Assembly: GCF_000152265.2 (NCBI RefSeq)
Contig: NC_021592.1
Span: 434,001-498,000, forward strand
Direction: 5' to 3'
DNA from: Ferroplasma acidarmanus Fer1
GTDB taxonomy: Archaea; Thermoplasmatota; Thermoplasmata; Thermoplasmatales; Thermoplasmataceae
DNA: 64,000 bases
The position numbers were made by a program, and so were the translations under genes. The notes beneath the pieces were generated by a model. It searched no databases. It was not told where the DNA came from and saw only the letters and a list, made by a program, of their open reading frames with translations. How positions within the stretch are numbered: the stretch's first letter is position 1; each line of letters starts with the position of its first letter. This document shows, in pieces, positions 1 to 9,136 of this stretch.

Positions 1-80
1 ATCTCATCAATATGGTCCTTTATTGAACTTAAAAAATTAACCAGGCCTGTCTTGTCATAGACGCTTATGAGAATTCTCAT
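1..80 (-). CDS. purH: PurH-like protein, N-terminal fragment (cut by window edge)
   Basis: Only the first 26 or so codons are inside the window, read leftward from an ATG at 80. The peptide begins MRILISVYDKTGLVNF, which matches the very conserved start of PurH (IMP cyclohydrolase/AICAR transformylase; ISV-DKTG motif), the last steps of purine synthesis. A TATA-like TTTAAATATT at 101-110 lies about 25 bases before the start, as expected for a leaderless archaeal transcript. It is divergent from the polX gene. Because the body of the gene is missing, I cannot say whether both PurH domains are present. Confidence 0.7.
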   Translation of the reverse strand, partial: MRILISVYDKTGLVNFLSSIKDHIDE

Positions 81-231
81 ATTACCCTATTAAAAAATGT
101 TTTAAATATTTATTGCAGAGGTTATCATATTTATCTCCGGGTTACAATAATTATTTCAGGGGATTGACCAGAACAAATGCATATTTAATTTTATTCCATA
201 GATTTATAATTAAGGGCAATATGTATTTAAT

Positions 232-1950
232 ATGTCAAACTCGGAAATAGCTGGGATTTTTGAAAATTTATACAATATTTTAAGCATTGATGAAAAAACA
301 AAATTTGAAGCCCTGGCATACCAGAGGGTGGCAAGGGAATTGCAATCAATGCCGGATGATGTTTCTGATCTCTATGATAAATATGGCATTGATGGATTAA
401 TGAAAATTCCCGGTGTTGGCAAGGGAATCACACAGCATATAATAGAATACCTGAAAACCGGAAAAATAGAAAAATATGAAAAAATTAAAAGTGAATACCC
501 TATTGATTTTGGAGATTTATTCCGGATAGAAGGATTAGGGCCTAAAAAAGCAATATTACTGTATAAAAAGCTCGGCATAAAAAATTTAAATGATTTAAAA
601 AAAGCTGCAGAAGAACATAAAATAGCAGATATCCCCGGCTTTGGGAAAAAAAGCGAAGAATTAATATTAAAGAATATTTCAATGCTGGCTTCGTTGCACG
701 GTAGAATTTTGCTTGCCCAGGGATTAAATGAGGCAAGAAAAATCATTTCATATTTAACAAAAAGTGATTTTATAGACAGATGCTTTATCGCCGGGTCAAC
801 AAGAAGAATGAAAGAGACTCTGGGGGACATTGATATACTGGCAACATCGAAAGATAGCAAAAAAACTATGGATTTATTTATAAATTTTGAGGATGCAAGG
901 TCAGTAGTGGTAAAAGGTGAGACAAAAACAACAATTCTATTAAGCACCGGTGTTACCTGCGACCTGCGTGTTATCAACGATGTAAGCTCTGGTGCTGCAT
1001 TGCAATATTTTACTGGCAGCAAAGACCACAATATAAAGATAAGAAAAATAGCAATAGGCAATAATTATAAGTTGAATGAATACGGCCTCTTTTATAATGA
1101 TAGCAATATAGCAGCCGGTAAGGATGAAAAATTCATATACAACAGGCTAAATATGGATTATATACCTCCAGAAATGCGTGAAGACCGTGGTGAGATAGAA
1201 CTGGCATTGCAACACAGGGTACCGGAATTAATAAGTTTAAATGACATAAAGGGAGATTTGCATTTGCATACAAAGGAAAGCGATGGCCTGAACACAACGG
1301 AAGAGATGGTTAATGCTGCACTGGAAAAGCGTTATGAATATATTGCAATGACAAACCACACAAAAAATCTAAAAATAGCCCATGGAATGGGAGATCAGGA
1401 TTTTATCAAATATTTTGATACAGTAGATAAATTAAATCAGAAATATAAGATAAAAATATTGAAAGGCGCAGAAGTTGATATCTTAAAGGATGGCTCACTG
1501 GATTTAAAGGATGAAACACTGGGACAGATGGATTGCGTAATTGCTTCTGTCCATATGAATACCTCAATGGGAAAGGAAGATATGACACAGAGAGTAATAA
1601 ACGCAATAAAAACTGGTAAGGTAAATATCCTGGGGCACCCAACCGGAAGGTTGATTAATAAAAGACCGCCATATGAAATAGATTTAGATGAGGTCTCAAA
1701 ATACTGTGAAAAATATAAAACTGCACTGGAAATTAATTCCTCTCCGGAGAGATTAGATTTAAACGATGAAAACATTCTAAAAACCTCGAAGTACAATGTT
1801 TATTATTCAATAAACACGGATTCGCATAACATTTACGGGTATGATTTTATGGAATTGGGCGTTGGAACCGCAAGAAGGGGATGGCTCGGAAAGGAAAAAG
1901 TAATAAATACAATGGATTTAAATGGCCTGATGAAGTTTTTAAAAAAATAA
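232..1950 (+). CDS. polX: DNA polymerase X family protein with PHP domain (PolX)
   Basis: The 572-residue protein has the standard PolX architecture. Helix-hairpin-helix segments occupy about residues 50-150 (IPGVGKG, IEGLGPKK, IPGFGKK). The nucleotidyltransferase core has a GSTRR motif and the metal-binding pair D199/D201 in GDIDIL. The C-terminal PHP domain starts near residue 342 with DLHLHT and continues through TNHT, GHPTGR and NTDSHN. Family members fill short gaps in base excision repair, and the PHP part gives 3'-5' exonuclease or phosphoesterase activity. All visible catalytic residues are present and the length is normal. The ATG at 232 is about 25 bases after a TATA-like TTATAATTAA, supporting a leaderless start. 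The upstream gene is divergent and the next is about 140 bases away. Confidence 0.93.
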   Translation: MSNSEIAGIFENLYNILSIDEKTKFEALAYQRVARELQSMPDDVSDLYDKYGIDGLMKIPGVGKGITQHIIEYLKTGKIEKYEKIKSEYPIDFGDLFRIEGLGPKKAILLYKKLGIKNLNDLKKAAEEHKIADIPGFGKKSEELILKNISMLASLHGRILLAQGLNEARKIISYLTKSDFIDRCFIAGSTRRMKETLGDIDILATSKDSKKTMDLFINFEDARSVVVKGETKTTILLSTGVTCDLRVINDVSSGAALQYFTGSKDHNIKIRKIAIGNNYKLNEYGLFYNDSNIAAGKDEKFIYNRLNMDYIPPEMREDRGEIELALQHRVPELISLNDIKGDLHLHTKESDGLNTTEEMVNAALEKRYEYIAMTNHTKNLKIAHGMGDQDFIKYFDTVDKLNQKYKIKILKGAEVDILKDGSLDLKDETLGQMDCVIASVHMNTSMGKEDMTQRVINAIKTGKVNILGHPTGRLINKRPPYEIDLDEVSKYCEKYKTALEINSSPERLDLNDENILKTSKYNVYYSINTDSHNIYGYDFMELGVGTARRGWLGKEKVINTMDLNGLMKFLKK

Positions 1951-2092
1951 TTATTTAATAAACTGCATCTTAATTGTTTATTTTAATAACCATGAATATT
2001 TTTCAGGAATTTAGGAATTGCCAGGGATTTTATAGTTAAATCTATATTCGTCCACTAACTAATATTTAAATAAATCCTGGTTATCAAATTTT

Positions 2093-4594
2093 ATGAAAGT
2101 CTTTTCGTCTAAAAAAAGATTCATAGTAGGGATAATTGTTGCAATAGTTATAATCTCAATGATCTCAGTGTCCATAGGGCCTTTGCCACCGACTAATAAA
2201 CTGCTAAATCCTTCAAAAGGTATTTATTCTATTCCACCGGAGTATAAAACCGGTGCTAAATATATGAATATTACTTACAATGGTAAAACAGCAGAGGTAA
2301 TAACTTTCCAGGAATCTGATGGGTTTATAGGCGTATATAGCAACCATAACTGGTCGTTATATTATGAACAGGGCTATTTAGAAGCAAAATACAGGCTTGC
2401 ACAGATGGTTTTCATCAAGAAGGAAGCACAGGGCACTTTGTCCCAGCTTGTTGGCAAAAGTGAATTATCATCAGATATATTTTCAAGGGAATTGATGGAT
2501 TGCCAGATAGCTAAATCTGAAGTAAACAACCTTTCAAAAACCTCTTACACCTATATGGCAACCAGCAACTTTGTCTCAGGTATAAATTCATATATAAACA
2601 ATTTGAGCTATGGAAATACGCCACTGCTTTTTAAACTGCTCAATTATAAGCCTAATGATTTTAACATAACCAATATCTTTGCAATACAGCAAACTTTTCT
2701 GTGGGAAAACAGTGCAGGAGGCTTTGAGCCGCTTTACTTCCAGTATGCATTGCAGAAAATGCCTGAAAACATTATAAAAGCACTGTATCCGGCATACCAG
2801 GCAGGAATACAAAACCCCATTGTGCCTTATCAATGCAATCCCGGAATTTACAACGAAACAGGCGATATTAACAATTTAACATTATACACTCCATCTGTGC
2901 ATATCCCGGTAAACATTAGCAGCATACCTGCATTTTCATCGCCAACATCACTTGCATTTCCATCCTCAGAAAGTTTCAGCAACGACTGGGCAGTCAATGG
3001 GGTAAAAACAGACAATGTTTCAGCTTTGCTTGCAAATGACCCGCATCTCACAACAAGTGTGCCATCAATATGGATAGGTTTCCAGCTTGTATCTCCAGGC
3101 ATGAACGTAATCGGAGTTGTGTTCCCTGGTTTTCCAGGTGTAATTCTCGGGCATAATAGCTATATAGCATGGGGTGCAACTAACGGGCAGACACAGGAAA
3201 CTTACTTCTATGCTGAAGAAACATCCGGTGCACATCCATACAGTTACTATTCCAACGGAAGCTGGGCAAAATTCACAGTTATAAATGAAACAATAAATGT
3301 GAAGGATTCAAAGCCATATAATCTACAGCTGGAAGTTGCAGACAATGGGGTTGTGGTTGACAATGATTCCGGAACAAAAATTGCCATGGACTGGACAGGT
3401 TTATCTCCGAGTTATGAGCTTACATTTTTCCTGCATATAGACAGGGCACATACAGTATCGCAGTTCAGGGACAACCTTACACAATATTTCAAGGTTGCAA
3501 TACAGAACTGGGCAGTTGCAGGTTCAAAGGGCAATATCGGCATATTCCCGTATGGAGATTATCCTGTCATAGAATCAGGCAATCCCAGAGGTGTATTAAA
3601 TGGAACCGGCAGGTCAAACTGGGTGGGCTTTATACCATTGAAATATGAGCCGTCCTTATACGACCCGGCAAGGGGATTTGTATTCTCTGCTAACCAGATA
3701 ACTGTTTCGCCTGGTTATCCATATTACACGGGCTGGCTTTATGAAACAGGGCCACGTGCAAATGAGATATATTCACTGTTAAATTCAACTTCCGGGTTTA
3801 ATACGTCAAAAATGGAAAAAGTACAGTTGTCGGTACATGATTATTCAACCAATATTTTCCTGAAGCCCCTGTTGAAATCCATAGAGAAATACTATGGAAA
3901 TACAGAAATATATAATGAATTGGCGTCATGGAACGGAGATATGGATATTAATTCTTCAGCAGCAAGTGTTTTCCATTTCTGGGAACATAATATAGTAAAC
4001 GATACTTTCCTGCCATACATGGAAGAATACGGAATAACTTCTCAGGATGGATTATATAACATATCATTCTTCCTTGGTAGCGATGTAACATACCATGGCC
4101 CCCTGATGGAAGACCTGGTAAACTGGACAATTAATTCTCCGGATTCAGCGTACTTCAATAACCCTTTGAATGGCAATGTTGAGAATTTTTCATCGCTGGC
4201 ACTGCACGCATTTAACCAGACAATAAATGAGCTTAATAAAAAGTATGGCACAATATCATCGAAATGGGACTGGGGCAATATTCATACAAGGTATTTATCC
4301 AGCTTCTTTGGCATAAATACATTGAATACAAAGGAAATCCCGGCGGCTGGAAATGGAAATACAATAAACGCAGCATACGGGCTTACATCCAATTTTGGCC
4401 CCTCATGGAGGCTTGTTGTGAATCTTTCAAATCCTGCAAAGTCCGTAGGCATATATCCCGGTGGCGTCTCTGAAAACCCATTGAGCAGTTATTATTCAAA
4501 CAACTTCATACCGTGGAATAACGGTGTCTATTATACATTAATTCCAGTAAATATGCCGGAACAATTTTATCAGGGGTACGGTGGTCAAAAATGA
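2093..4594 (+). CDS. Secreted penicillin acylase family (Ntn-hydrolase) protein
   Basis: This 833-residue protein starts with a positively charged segment and one hydrophobic helix (about residues 9-29), a signal peptide or anchor. The centre holds the penicillin acylase self-cleavage site: the sequence SNDWAV places the nucleophile at S296, so processing would give an alpha chain of about 295 residues and a beta chain of about 538. Other family signatures follow (ANDPHL, GHNSYIAWG). Many N-x-S/T sites fit a glycosylated protein outside the cell. Family members hydrolyse amides such as beta-lactams, acyl-homoserine lactones or acylated amines; the substrate here cannot be told from sequence. 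The stop overlaps the start of the next small membrane protein by 4 bases, so the two are probably cotranscribed. Confidence 0.9.
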   Translation: MKVFSSKKRFIVGIIVAIVIISMISVSIGPLPPTNKLLNPSKGIYSIPPEYKTGAKYMNITYNGKTAEVITFQESDGFIGVYSNHNWSLYYEQGYLEAKYRLAQMVFIKKEAQGTLSQLVGKSELSSDIFSRELMDCQIAKSEVNNLSKTSYTYMATSNFVSGINSYINNLSYGNTPLLFKLLNYKPNDFNITNIFAIQQTFLWENSAGGFEPLYFQYALQKMPENIIKALYPAYQAGIQNPIVPYQCNPGIYNETGDINNLTLYTPSVHIPVNISSIPAFSSPTSLAFPSSESFSNDWAVNGVKTDNVSALLANDPHLTTSVPSIWIGFQLVSPGMNVIGVVFPGFPGVILGHNSYIAWGATNGQTQETYFYAEETSGAHPYSYYSNGSWAKFTVINETINVKDSKPYNLQLEVADNGVVVDNDSGTKIAMDWTGLSPSYELTFFLHIDRAHTVSQFRDNLTQYFKVAIQNWAVAGSKGNIGIFPYGDYPVIESGNPRGVLNGTGRSNWVGFIPLKYEPSLYDPARGFVFSANQITVSPGYPYYTGWLYETGPRANEIYSLLNSTSGFNTSKMEKVQLSVHDYSTNIFLKPLLKSIEKYYGNTEIYNELASWNGDMDINSSAASVFHFWEHNIVNDTFLPYMEEYGITSQDGLYNISFFLGSDVTYHGPLMEDLVNWTINSPDSAYFNNPLNGNVENFSSLALHAFNQTINELNKKYGTISSKWDWGNIHTRYLSSFFGINTLNTKEIPAAGNGNTINAAYGLTSNFGPSWRLVVNLSNPAKSVGIYPGGVSENPLSSYYSNNFIPWNNGVYYTLIPVNMPEQFYQGYGGQK

Positions 4595-4929
4595 ATGATA
4601 AATATTTTAATATATATGGAATATTCATATTAATTGTAACTGCCTTTTTGCTAGGATATTATGGTTACTGGTATTTGCAAATTGTACCTGCAATTATAAT
4701 CGGCTATTTCATGGTTAGGAAAATTTCATATATAGTTTTAGCAGGCGTAGCCTCAATGCTTGGAATTTTTATAGCTTTAATACCATCCTATGCCACAAGG
4801 ATCAGGGGTGCGGCATTAGCGTCCAGCATAGCGGGAATTCCATTTTACCTGGTAATACTGTTAACCTTCCTGATTATATTTGCCATAACAATAACGGGAT
4901 TGCTAATAGGCTCGTCAATTAATAAATAA
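4591..4929 (+). CDS. Small membrane protein of unknown function
   Basis: The 112-residue protein is almost entirely hydrophobic, with about four predicted membrane helices (near residues 8-30, 32-48, 50-70 and 85-110) and no recognisable motif. Its ATG overlaps the stop of the penicillin acylase gene (ATGA), indicating translational coupling. This suggests a role linked to that secreted hydrolase, but nothing in the sequence says what role. I do not recognise the family. Confidence 0.7.
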   Translation: MNDKYFNIYGIFILIVTAFLLGYYGYWYLQIVPAIIIGYFMVRKISYIVLAGVASMLGIFIALIPSYATRIRGAALASSIAGIPFYLVILLTFLIIFAITITGLLIGSSINK

Positions 4930-5009
4930 TTGCCAGGAAGTGTATTTAATATATTTTATTTCTATAATTTATTCAAAATACTTTTATACCATATAGGAAT
5001 TAAATAATT

Positions 5010-5402
5010 ATGGAAATATTTAAAAAAGAGAGAACTATTGATACTACTAAAAATCTTCCTGACCTGATTAAAGCCTTTTCACAATACCTTACAGATAATA
5101 AATGGAGGGTTCAGAGCAATGTCCAGGCAGACAAAGCAATACTGCAGGCACAAAAGTTTGGAATATTAAGGGGATTGATTGCAGCTGACAGGGCACTTAC
5201 ATTTCTATTTACATCGGACGGGTCACAGGTTAAAGTCCAGGTTGGAGTCGGTAAATTGCTGGGCGATATTGCCGTAACAGCTATAGAGGTTATCCTCCTT
5301 TCAGAAATTTTCATAGTTGTCGATGTCCCTGAAATAGCATGGTCAGACCATGTAGAAAAAGAGTTGCTTGATGAGTTGCAGAACATAGCCACACAACAAT
5401 AA
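5010..5402 (+). CDS. Hypothetical protein, 130 aa
   Basis: I cannot assign a family. Residues 1-35 are charged and look helical. The middle alternates short strands. Residues 80-105 form a hydrophobic stretch (LLGDIAVTAIEVILLSEIFI), and the tail VEKELLDELQNI is amphipathic. The layout recalls small cytosolic or membrane-associated proteins with a PH-like fold, but that is only an impression. A TATA-like TTTTATACC precedes the ATG by about 25-30 bases, supporting an independent leaderless transcript. It stands between the penicillin acylase pair and a DUF5680 protein, all on the same strand. Confidence 0.6.
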   Translation: MEIFKKERTIDTTKNLPDLIKAFSQYLTDNKWRVQSNVQADKAILQAQKFGILRGLIAADRALTFLFTSDGSQVKVQVGVGKLLGDIAVTAIEVILLSEIFIVVDVPEIAWSDHVEKELLDELQNIATQQ

Positions 5403-5449
5403 CACAGTATCCTGAAAATTTTTATCTTTTAGTTCATAATATACTATAA

Positions 5450-5905
5450 ATGGACGATAATAAACTCACAAAATTTTTAACATCAGCAAAATTAAATGGC
5501 TATAGCTCCGGAAATGCTTATTCTAAGGGGAAAATTGCCGGAACACTGGAATTTTCATTTAAAGATGGTAAATTGAAATATGCAGACATTTATTCTGGAA
5601 CTGTATCATTTATCGGGCAAGAAACTGTATTTGACAATAATATTCCACAGTGGGGTATGGTATATTACGGTGCAATCCTGGATGACAGCTATGACTCAAA
5701 AGAGGTCCATGATTTTCTCCGGAGTGCCCTAAGGACTATGCCGGAAAGCCTGCCCTTGAGAGGAAAGGATGTTTTCTCAAATAATAAATTTACATACAAA
5801 AATGCCAGTGAAGGGGATATAGGGCATTTTATGGGATATGAAGAAATTGAAGAAGCTGATAATGTTATTTATGAAATGCATTATTCAGGCGGTTATATCC
5901 TCTGA
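5450..5905 (+). CDS. DUF5680-like protein
   Basis: The 151-residue protein resembles the DUF5680 family. It has an N-terminal FLTSAKLNGYSS-type segment, a central DGKLKYADIYSG strand pair, then the aromatic signature PQWGMVYYGAI followed by an alpha-helical region with LRSALR and LPLRG. No enzymatic function is established for the family that I know of. The product appears soluble and full length. The gene follows the previous one by 47 bases and could be cotranscribed with it. Confidence 0.65.
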   Translation: MDDNKLTKFLTSAKLNGYSSGNAYSKGKIAGTLEFSFKDGKLKYADIYSGTVSFIGQETVFDNNIPQWGMVYYGAILDDSYDSKEVHDFLRSALRTMPESLPLRGKDVFSNNKFTYKNASEGDIGHFMGYEEIEEADNVIYEMHYSGGYIL

Positions 5906-6012
5906 ATTGAAATTATTTTAACCATGTTGAAATGTTTAACCGGGAACCTTCAAAATGATTCATGGTAATATTTATGAATAGCCAGTAATTTCTATATCCT
6001 GAAGACAAAAGG

Positions 6013-6020
6013 TTTAAAAA
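6013..6020 (+). promoter_or_regulatory. TATA box of the S-adenosylmethionine synthetase gene
   Basis: The run TTTAAAAA is centred about 25 bases before the ATG at 6041. This spacing is what a leaderless archaeal transcript shows and favours the ATG at 6041 over the upstream in-frame GTG at 6032. Confidence 0.55.
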
Positions 6021-6040
6021 CTTATACCTATGTGAGGCTT

Positions 6041-7255
6041 ATGGAGTCACAATTAAAAGTTGAAAGAAATATCCAGGTAGAGGCAATAAAGCAGAGCCCT
6101 ACAATGAGCAGGGAAGTTGAAATTGTGGAGAGAAAGGGAATTGGGCATCCGGACAGCGTTGCGGATGGAATTGCCGAGTCAGTAAGCAGGGCATTGAGCA
6201 AATATTACTTAAAACAATACGGCAGGATATTACACCATAATACAGATCAGGTAGAGGTAGTAGGAGGACAGGCAGATCCTAAATTCAAAGGAGGAAATGT
6301 TCTAGACCCCACATACATATTATTAAGTGGGCGTGCTACTGCATCCGTTGGAAACGAGAGAATTCCTGTAAAATCACTGGCAATTAAGTCAGCAAAAGAT
6401 TACTTGAGAGAGCATTTCCCGGATCTTGACATAGATTCAGATGTAATGATAGATTCAAGAATAGGAAATGGATCCGTGGATCTTAGAGGATTATATGATA
6501 CAAGGAAATTCAAAGCAAATGACACCTCTTTTGGAGTTGGATTTGCACCGTTCACCGATACAGAGACACTTGTAAAACTTACTGAGAAATATATAAACGG
6601 TGACCTTAAGAAATCATTGCCAGCAATAGGATATGATATAAAGGTAATGGGATTCAGGAAAGGAAGGACCATAAACCTTACAGTGGCAGCAGCATATGTG
6701 GATAAATATGTTAAAGACCCTTCAGAATATTATTCCATAAAGGATGAACTTGTAAGCAAGATAAAGGATAATGCAGTAAAATACACAGATGAGGACGTTC
6801 AGGTATTTGTAAATACTGGAGATGTCCAATCAGACAGCGTTTATTACCTTACTGTTACAGGGCTTTCCATGGAGAATGGAGATGATGGCTCTGTAGGAAG
6901 AGGAAACAGAGTCAATGGGATAATTACACCTTACAGGCCAATGAGTATGGAAGCTGCAGCAGGGAAAAATCCTGTAACCCATGTGGGAAAGTTGTATAAT
7001 GTACTGTCAAACCAGATAGCAGACAAAGTGGTAAAGGAAGAGGGAGGAGATATAAAGGAAGTCCTTGTAAGGATAGTTTCCCAGATAGGAAGGCCTGTAG
7101 ACGAGCCTCATGTTGCATCTTTACAGCTTATCTACGAAGACAATGTTGACCCTTCAAAACATAAGAACAATATAAGGGCAATAGCAGATGACAAACTGGC
7201 ACACATAGACCAGCTCACCCAGATGTTTGTTGACGGAAAAGCAGACGTCTTCTAA
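6041..7255 (+). CDS. S-adenosylmethionine synthetase, archaeal type
   Basis: Converts methionine and ATP to S-adenosylmethionine. The protein of about 404 residues is the archaeal MAT form, typically close to 400 residues and distinct from bacterial MetK. It carries the archaeal signatures VERKGIGHPDS near the N-terminus, HHNTDQVEVVGG, a GNGSVDL segment and the C-terminal SQIGRPVDEP. I chose the ATG at 6041 because a TATA box lies 25 bases upstream; a GTG at 6032 would add three residues. It ends 4 bases from the convergent acetyltransferase gene. A methylthioadenosine phosphorylase, which recycles a product of S-adenosylmethionine use, is encoded at 32.3-33.1 kb. Confidence 0.96.
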   Translation: MESQLKVERNIQVEAIKQSPTMSREVEIVERKGIGHPDSVADGIAESVSRALSKYYLKQYGRILHHNTDQVEVVGGQADPKFKGGNVLDPTYILLSGRATASVGNERIPVKSLAIKSAKDYLREHFPDLDIDSDVMIDSRIGNGSVDLRGLYDTRKFKANDTSFGVGFAPFTDTETLVKLTEKYINGDLKKSLPAIGYDIKVMGFRKGRTINLTVAAAYVDKYVKDPSEYYSIKDELVSKIKDNAVKYTDEDVQVFVNTGDVQSDSVYYLTVTGLSMENGDDGSVGRGNRVNGIITPYRPMSMEAAAGKNPVTHVGKLYNVLSNQIADKVVKEEGGDIKEVLVRIVSQIGRPVDEPHVASLQLIYEDNVDPSKHKNNIRAIADDKLAHIDQLTQMFVDGKADVF

Positions 7256-7259
7256 AATT

Positions 7260-7727
7260 TTATATTATTTTCCACATAAGGTAAGCATCGGATAAATCCG
7301 AGTAATAATTTTTTAATGTTGAAATAATAGAGAAACCATTCCTTTTGTAAAATTTTATTCCATTTTCATTGTCAGTGCGCACTTCCAACCTTACTGTTGA
7401 CAGCCCGGCACGGACCATGACATTTAACTCCTGTGTCAACAGTGCCTTGCCTATGCCTGCAAACCGGAATTCCTGCCTAACGGCAAACAGTAAAATTCTG
7501 CCTTCCGTGCCGGAATATTTAGCTCCAATAATAAAACCAACTACAGAATCAAAATTGTCGTACACTATAAATGCCTGGGGCCATGCCCTGTAAAGGTCAA
7601 GTATCAGAGATTTAGTATAGTACTCGGACAATGAGCACTTTATTATTTCCATGATAGTCTCACTATCTTTTATTTCGAATCCTCTGGGGTAACCAAAAAA
7701 TGAGTTGCCTGCGGCCATATAAGCCAT
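7260..7727 (-). CDS. GNAT-family N-acetyltransferase (RimI-like)
   Basis: The 155-residue protein has the GNAT fold. Strand beta-4 (GRILLFAV) is followed by the acetyl-CoA pyrophosphate-binding loop RFAGIGKALL around residues 88-97, then RLEVRTDNENGIKFYKRNGF, which is the hallmark end of RimI-type domains. Such enzymes acetylate protein N-termini or small molecules; the substrate is unknown. The first residues (MAYMAAGNS) leave the exact start open between two nearby ATGs. It is convergent with the S-adenosylmethionine synthetase gene. Confidence 0.82.
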   Translation of the reverse strand: MAYMAAGNSFFGYPRGFEIKDSETIMEIIKCSLSEYYTKSLILDLYRAWPQAFIVYDNFDSVVGFIIGAKYSGTEGRILLFAVRQEFRFAGIGKALLTQELNVMVRAGLSTVRLEVRTDNENGIKFYKRNGFSIISTLKNYYSDLSDAYLMWKII

Positions 7728-7758
7728 ATATAGGTATAAAATATTATAATGTTTCCAA

Positions 7759-8160
7759 TTATACTATGAACCTTGGGATGACAAGCATTGCAAAGAACAG
7801 GTTGAAAAGTACTATAGAAGCCATTCCCACATAAAGATAGTTTTTGTCATCAAAAAATGAAAGCCAGCCTATAAACACCACAGTGATAGGTGTGAATATG
7901 AGAACCCACAGTCCTACTGTTATAAAATAAAGGCCATCTATTGCAGAAAGGCCTGATACTATCTTGCTCAGCGATACTGATTTTGAATCTATTCCATGTG
8001 CCAGTGCGTAATTATAATTGGACATCTGAGATAGTGTGAATCCATCTCCCCCATTCTTCGCAAACAGTATTATGACACCAACTATAATAAAAGAAACGCT
8101 TATCATTACTCCAGCTTTAAGGAAATAACTAATTATTATTTCATCGTCGTGATTTTTCAT
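7759..8160 (-). CDS. DUF1634-like membrane protein, partner of the TauE exporter
   Basis: The 133-residue protein has three hydrophobic segments (about residues 12-30, 70-95 and 105-130) and fits the DUF1634 family, small membrane proteins commonly encoded next to TauE/SafE transporters. Its start lies within the end of the exporter gene (20-base overlap), so the two are translated from one message. An accessory role in the same transport process is inferred from this pairing. Confidence 0.75.
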   Translation of the reverse strand: MKNHDDEIIISYFLKAGVMISVSFIIVGVIILFAKNGGDGFTLSQMSNYNYALAHGIDSKSVSLSKIVSGLSAIDGLYFITVGLWVLIFTPITVVFIGWLSFFDDKNYLYVGMASIVLFNLFFAMLVIPRFIV

Positions 8161-9136
8161 TGACCTTCCCCCACTCTTTCCTTTTAGAGTTGTAATATAG
8201 AAGCGATATTAAGACTATAGATATTATAACAGATATAAAGAACTGTATCATCAATGAGAATGTGATCAGGAAATTTATCAGGTGGAGCCCTTTAAACACC
8301 ATATCGAACCCCAGGAATGATAGGATTGCGAAGAATATCCATCTTATGTTCTCATTAGAAATTTTTACAAGCACCTTTGCCCCGAAAAATGCCCCTATTA
8401 AAACACCTATTGCCGTCGCTGCAGCTATGAATAGATTTATATATCCTTCATACCAGTATATTGAACTCCCTGTTGCTGCGGTTATTCCTATCATAAAATT
8501 GCTTGATGTTGTTGTAACCTTCATGGGAAGGTTCATTGCCCAGTCCATCCCCAGGACTTTCAATGCACCAGAGCCAATTCCGAGTAGCCCTGACACAAAC
8601 CCTGCAAAAAACATTACTATTTCTCCAAGCCACCATCTAATCCCATGATATTTTATTGTTTTTCTCAACCTTTCATCATAATAAGATCCGGTAAGCTGGA
8701 ATAACTTTGTGCTCCAGTCCGGTTTTGTTTCAGGTGGAACTTCCTTTCCAATTTTTTTAATTGTTGGTATTAATGAAAATAAAAGCACAAGCCCGAAGAT
8801 AACGTAAACGGACCATATCAATGCGTGCTTATCAATAAAAACTAATGTAAGCGACCCAACTATTGCCCCTGTGGTGGTAGCAATTTCCAATCCTATTCCT
8901 ATCTTTATATTGGCTATTTTTTTCTTTGTGTATGCGCTTGCAGACCCTGCAGATGTTGCTATAGTAGAAATAAGGCTAGCACCGGCAGCAAAGATAAAAG
9001 GAATGCCATAGAATAATGTCAGCACAGGAACCAGTACTGTTCCTCCTCCAAGTCCCGTTAATGATCCAATGAATCCTGCAATAATAGAACCGAAAACTAT
9101 AGTTAGGAATTTCAATGCTATTAAAAGTAAAGTCAT
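8141..9136 (-). CDS. TauE/SafE-family sulfite/organosulfonate exporter-like permease
   Basis: The 331-residue integral membrane protein has about eight to nine helices and the two repeated family motifs: GSLTGLGGGTVLVPVL near residue 25 and GLLGIGSGALKV near residue 185. Family members export sulfite, sulfoacetate or similar anions, or move sulfur compounds. A hydrophilic loop of about 40 residues separates the two halves. The gene leads a two-gene unit with the overlapping DUF1634 protein. An anion export role is established for some family members; the substrate here is unknown. Confidence 0.88.
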   Translation of the reverse strand: MTLLLIALKFLTIVFGSIIAGFIGSLTGLGGGTVLVPVLTLFYGIPFIFAAGASLISTIATSAGSASAYTKKKIANIKIGIGLEIATTTGAIVGSLTLVFIDKHALIWSVYVIFGLVLLFSLIPTIKKIGKEVPPETKPDWSTKLFQLTGSYYDERLRKTIKYHGIRWWLGEIVMFFAGFVSGLLGIGSGALKVLGMDWAMNLPMKVTTTSSNFMIGITAATGSSIYWYEGYINLFIAAATAIGVLIGAFFGAKVLVKISNENIRWIFFAILSFLGFDMVFKGLHLINFLITFSLMIQFFISVIISIVLISLLYYNSKRKEWGKVNEKSRR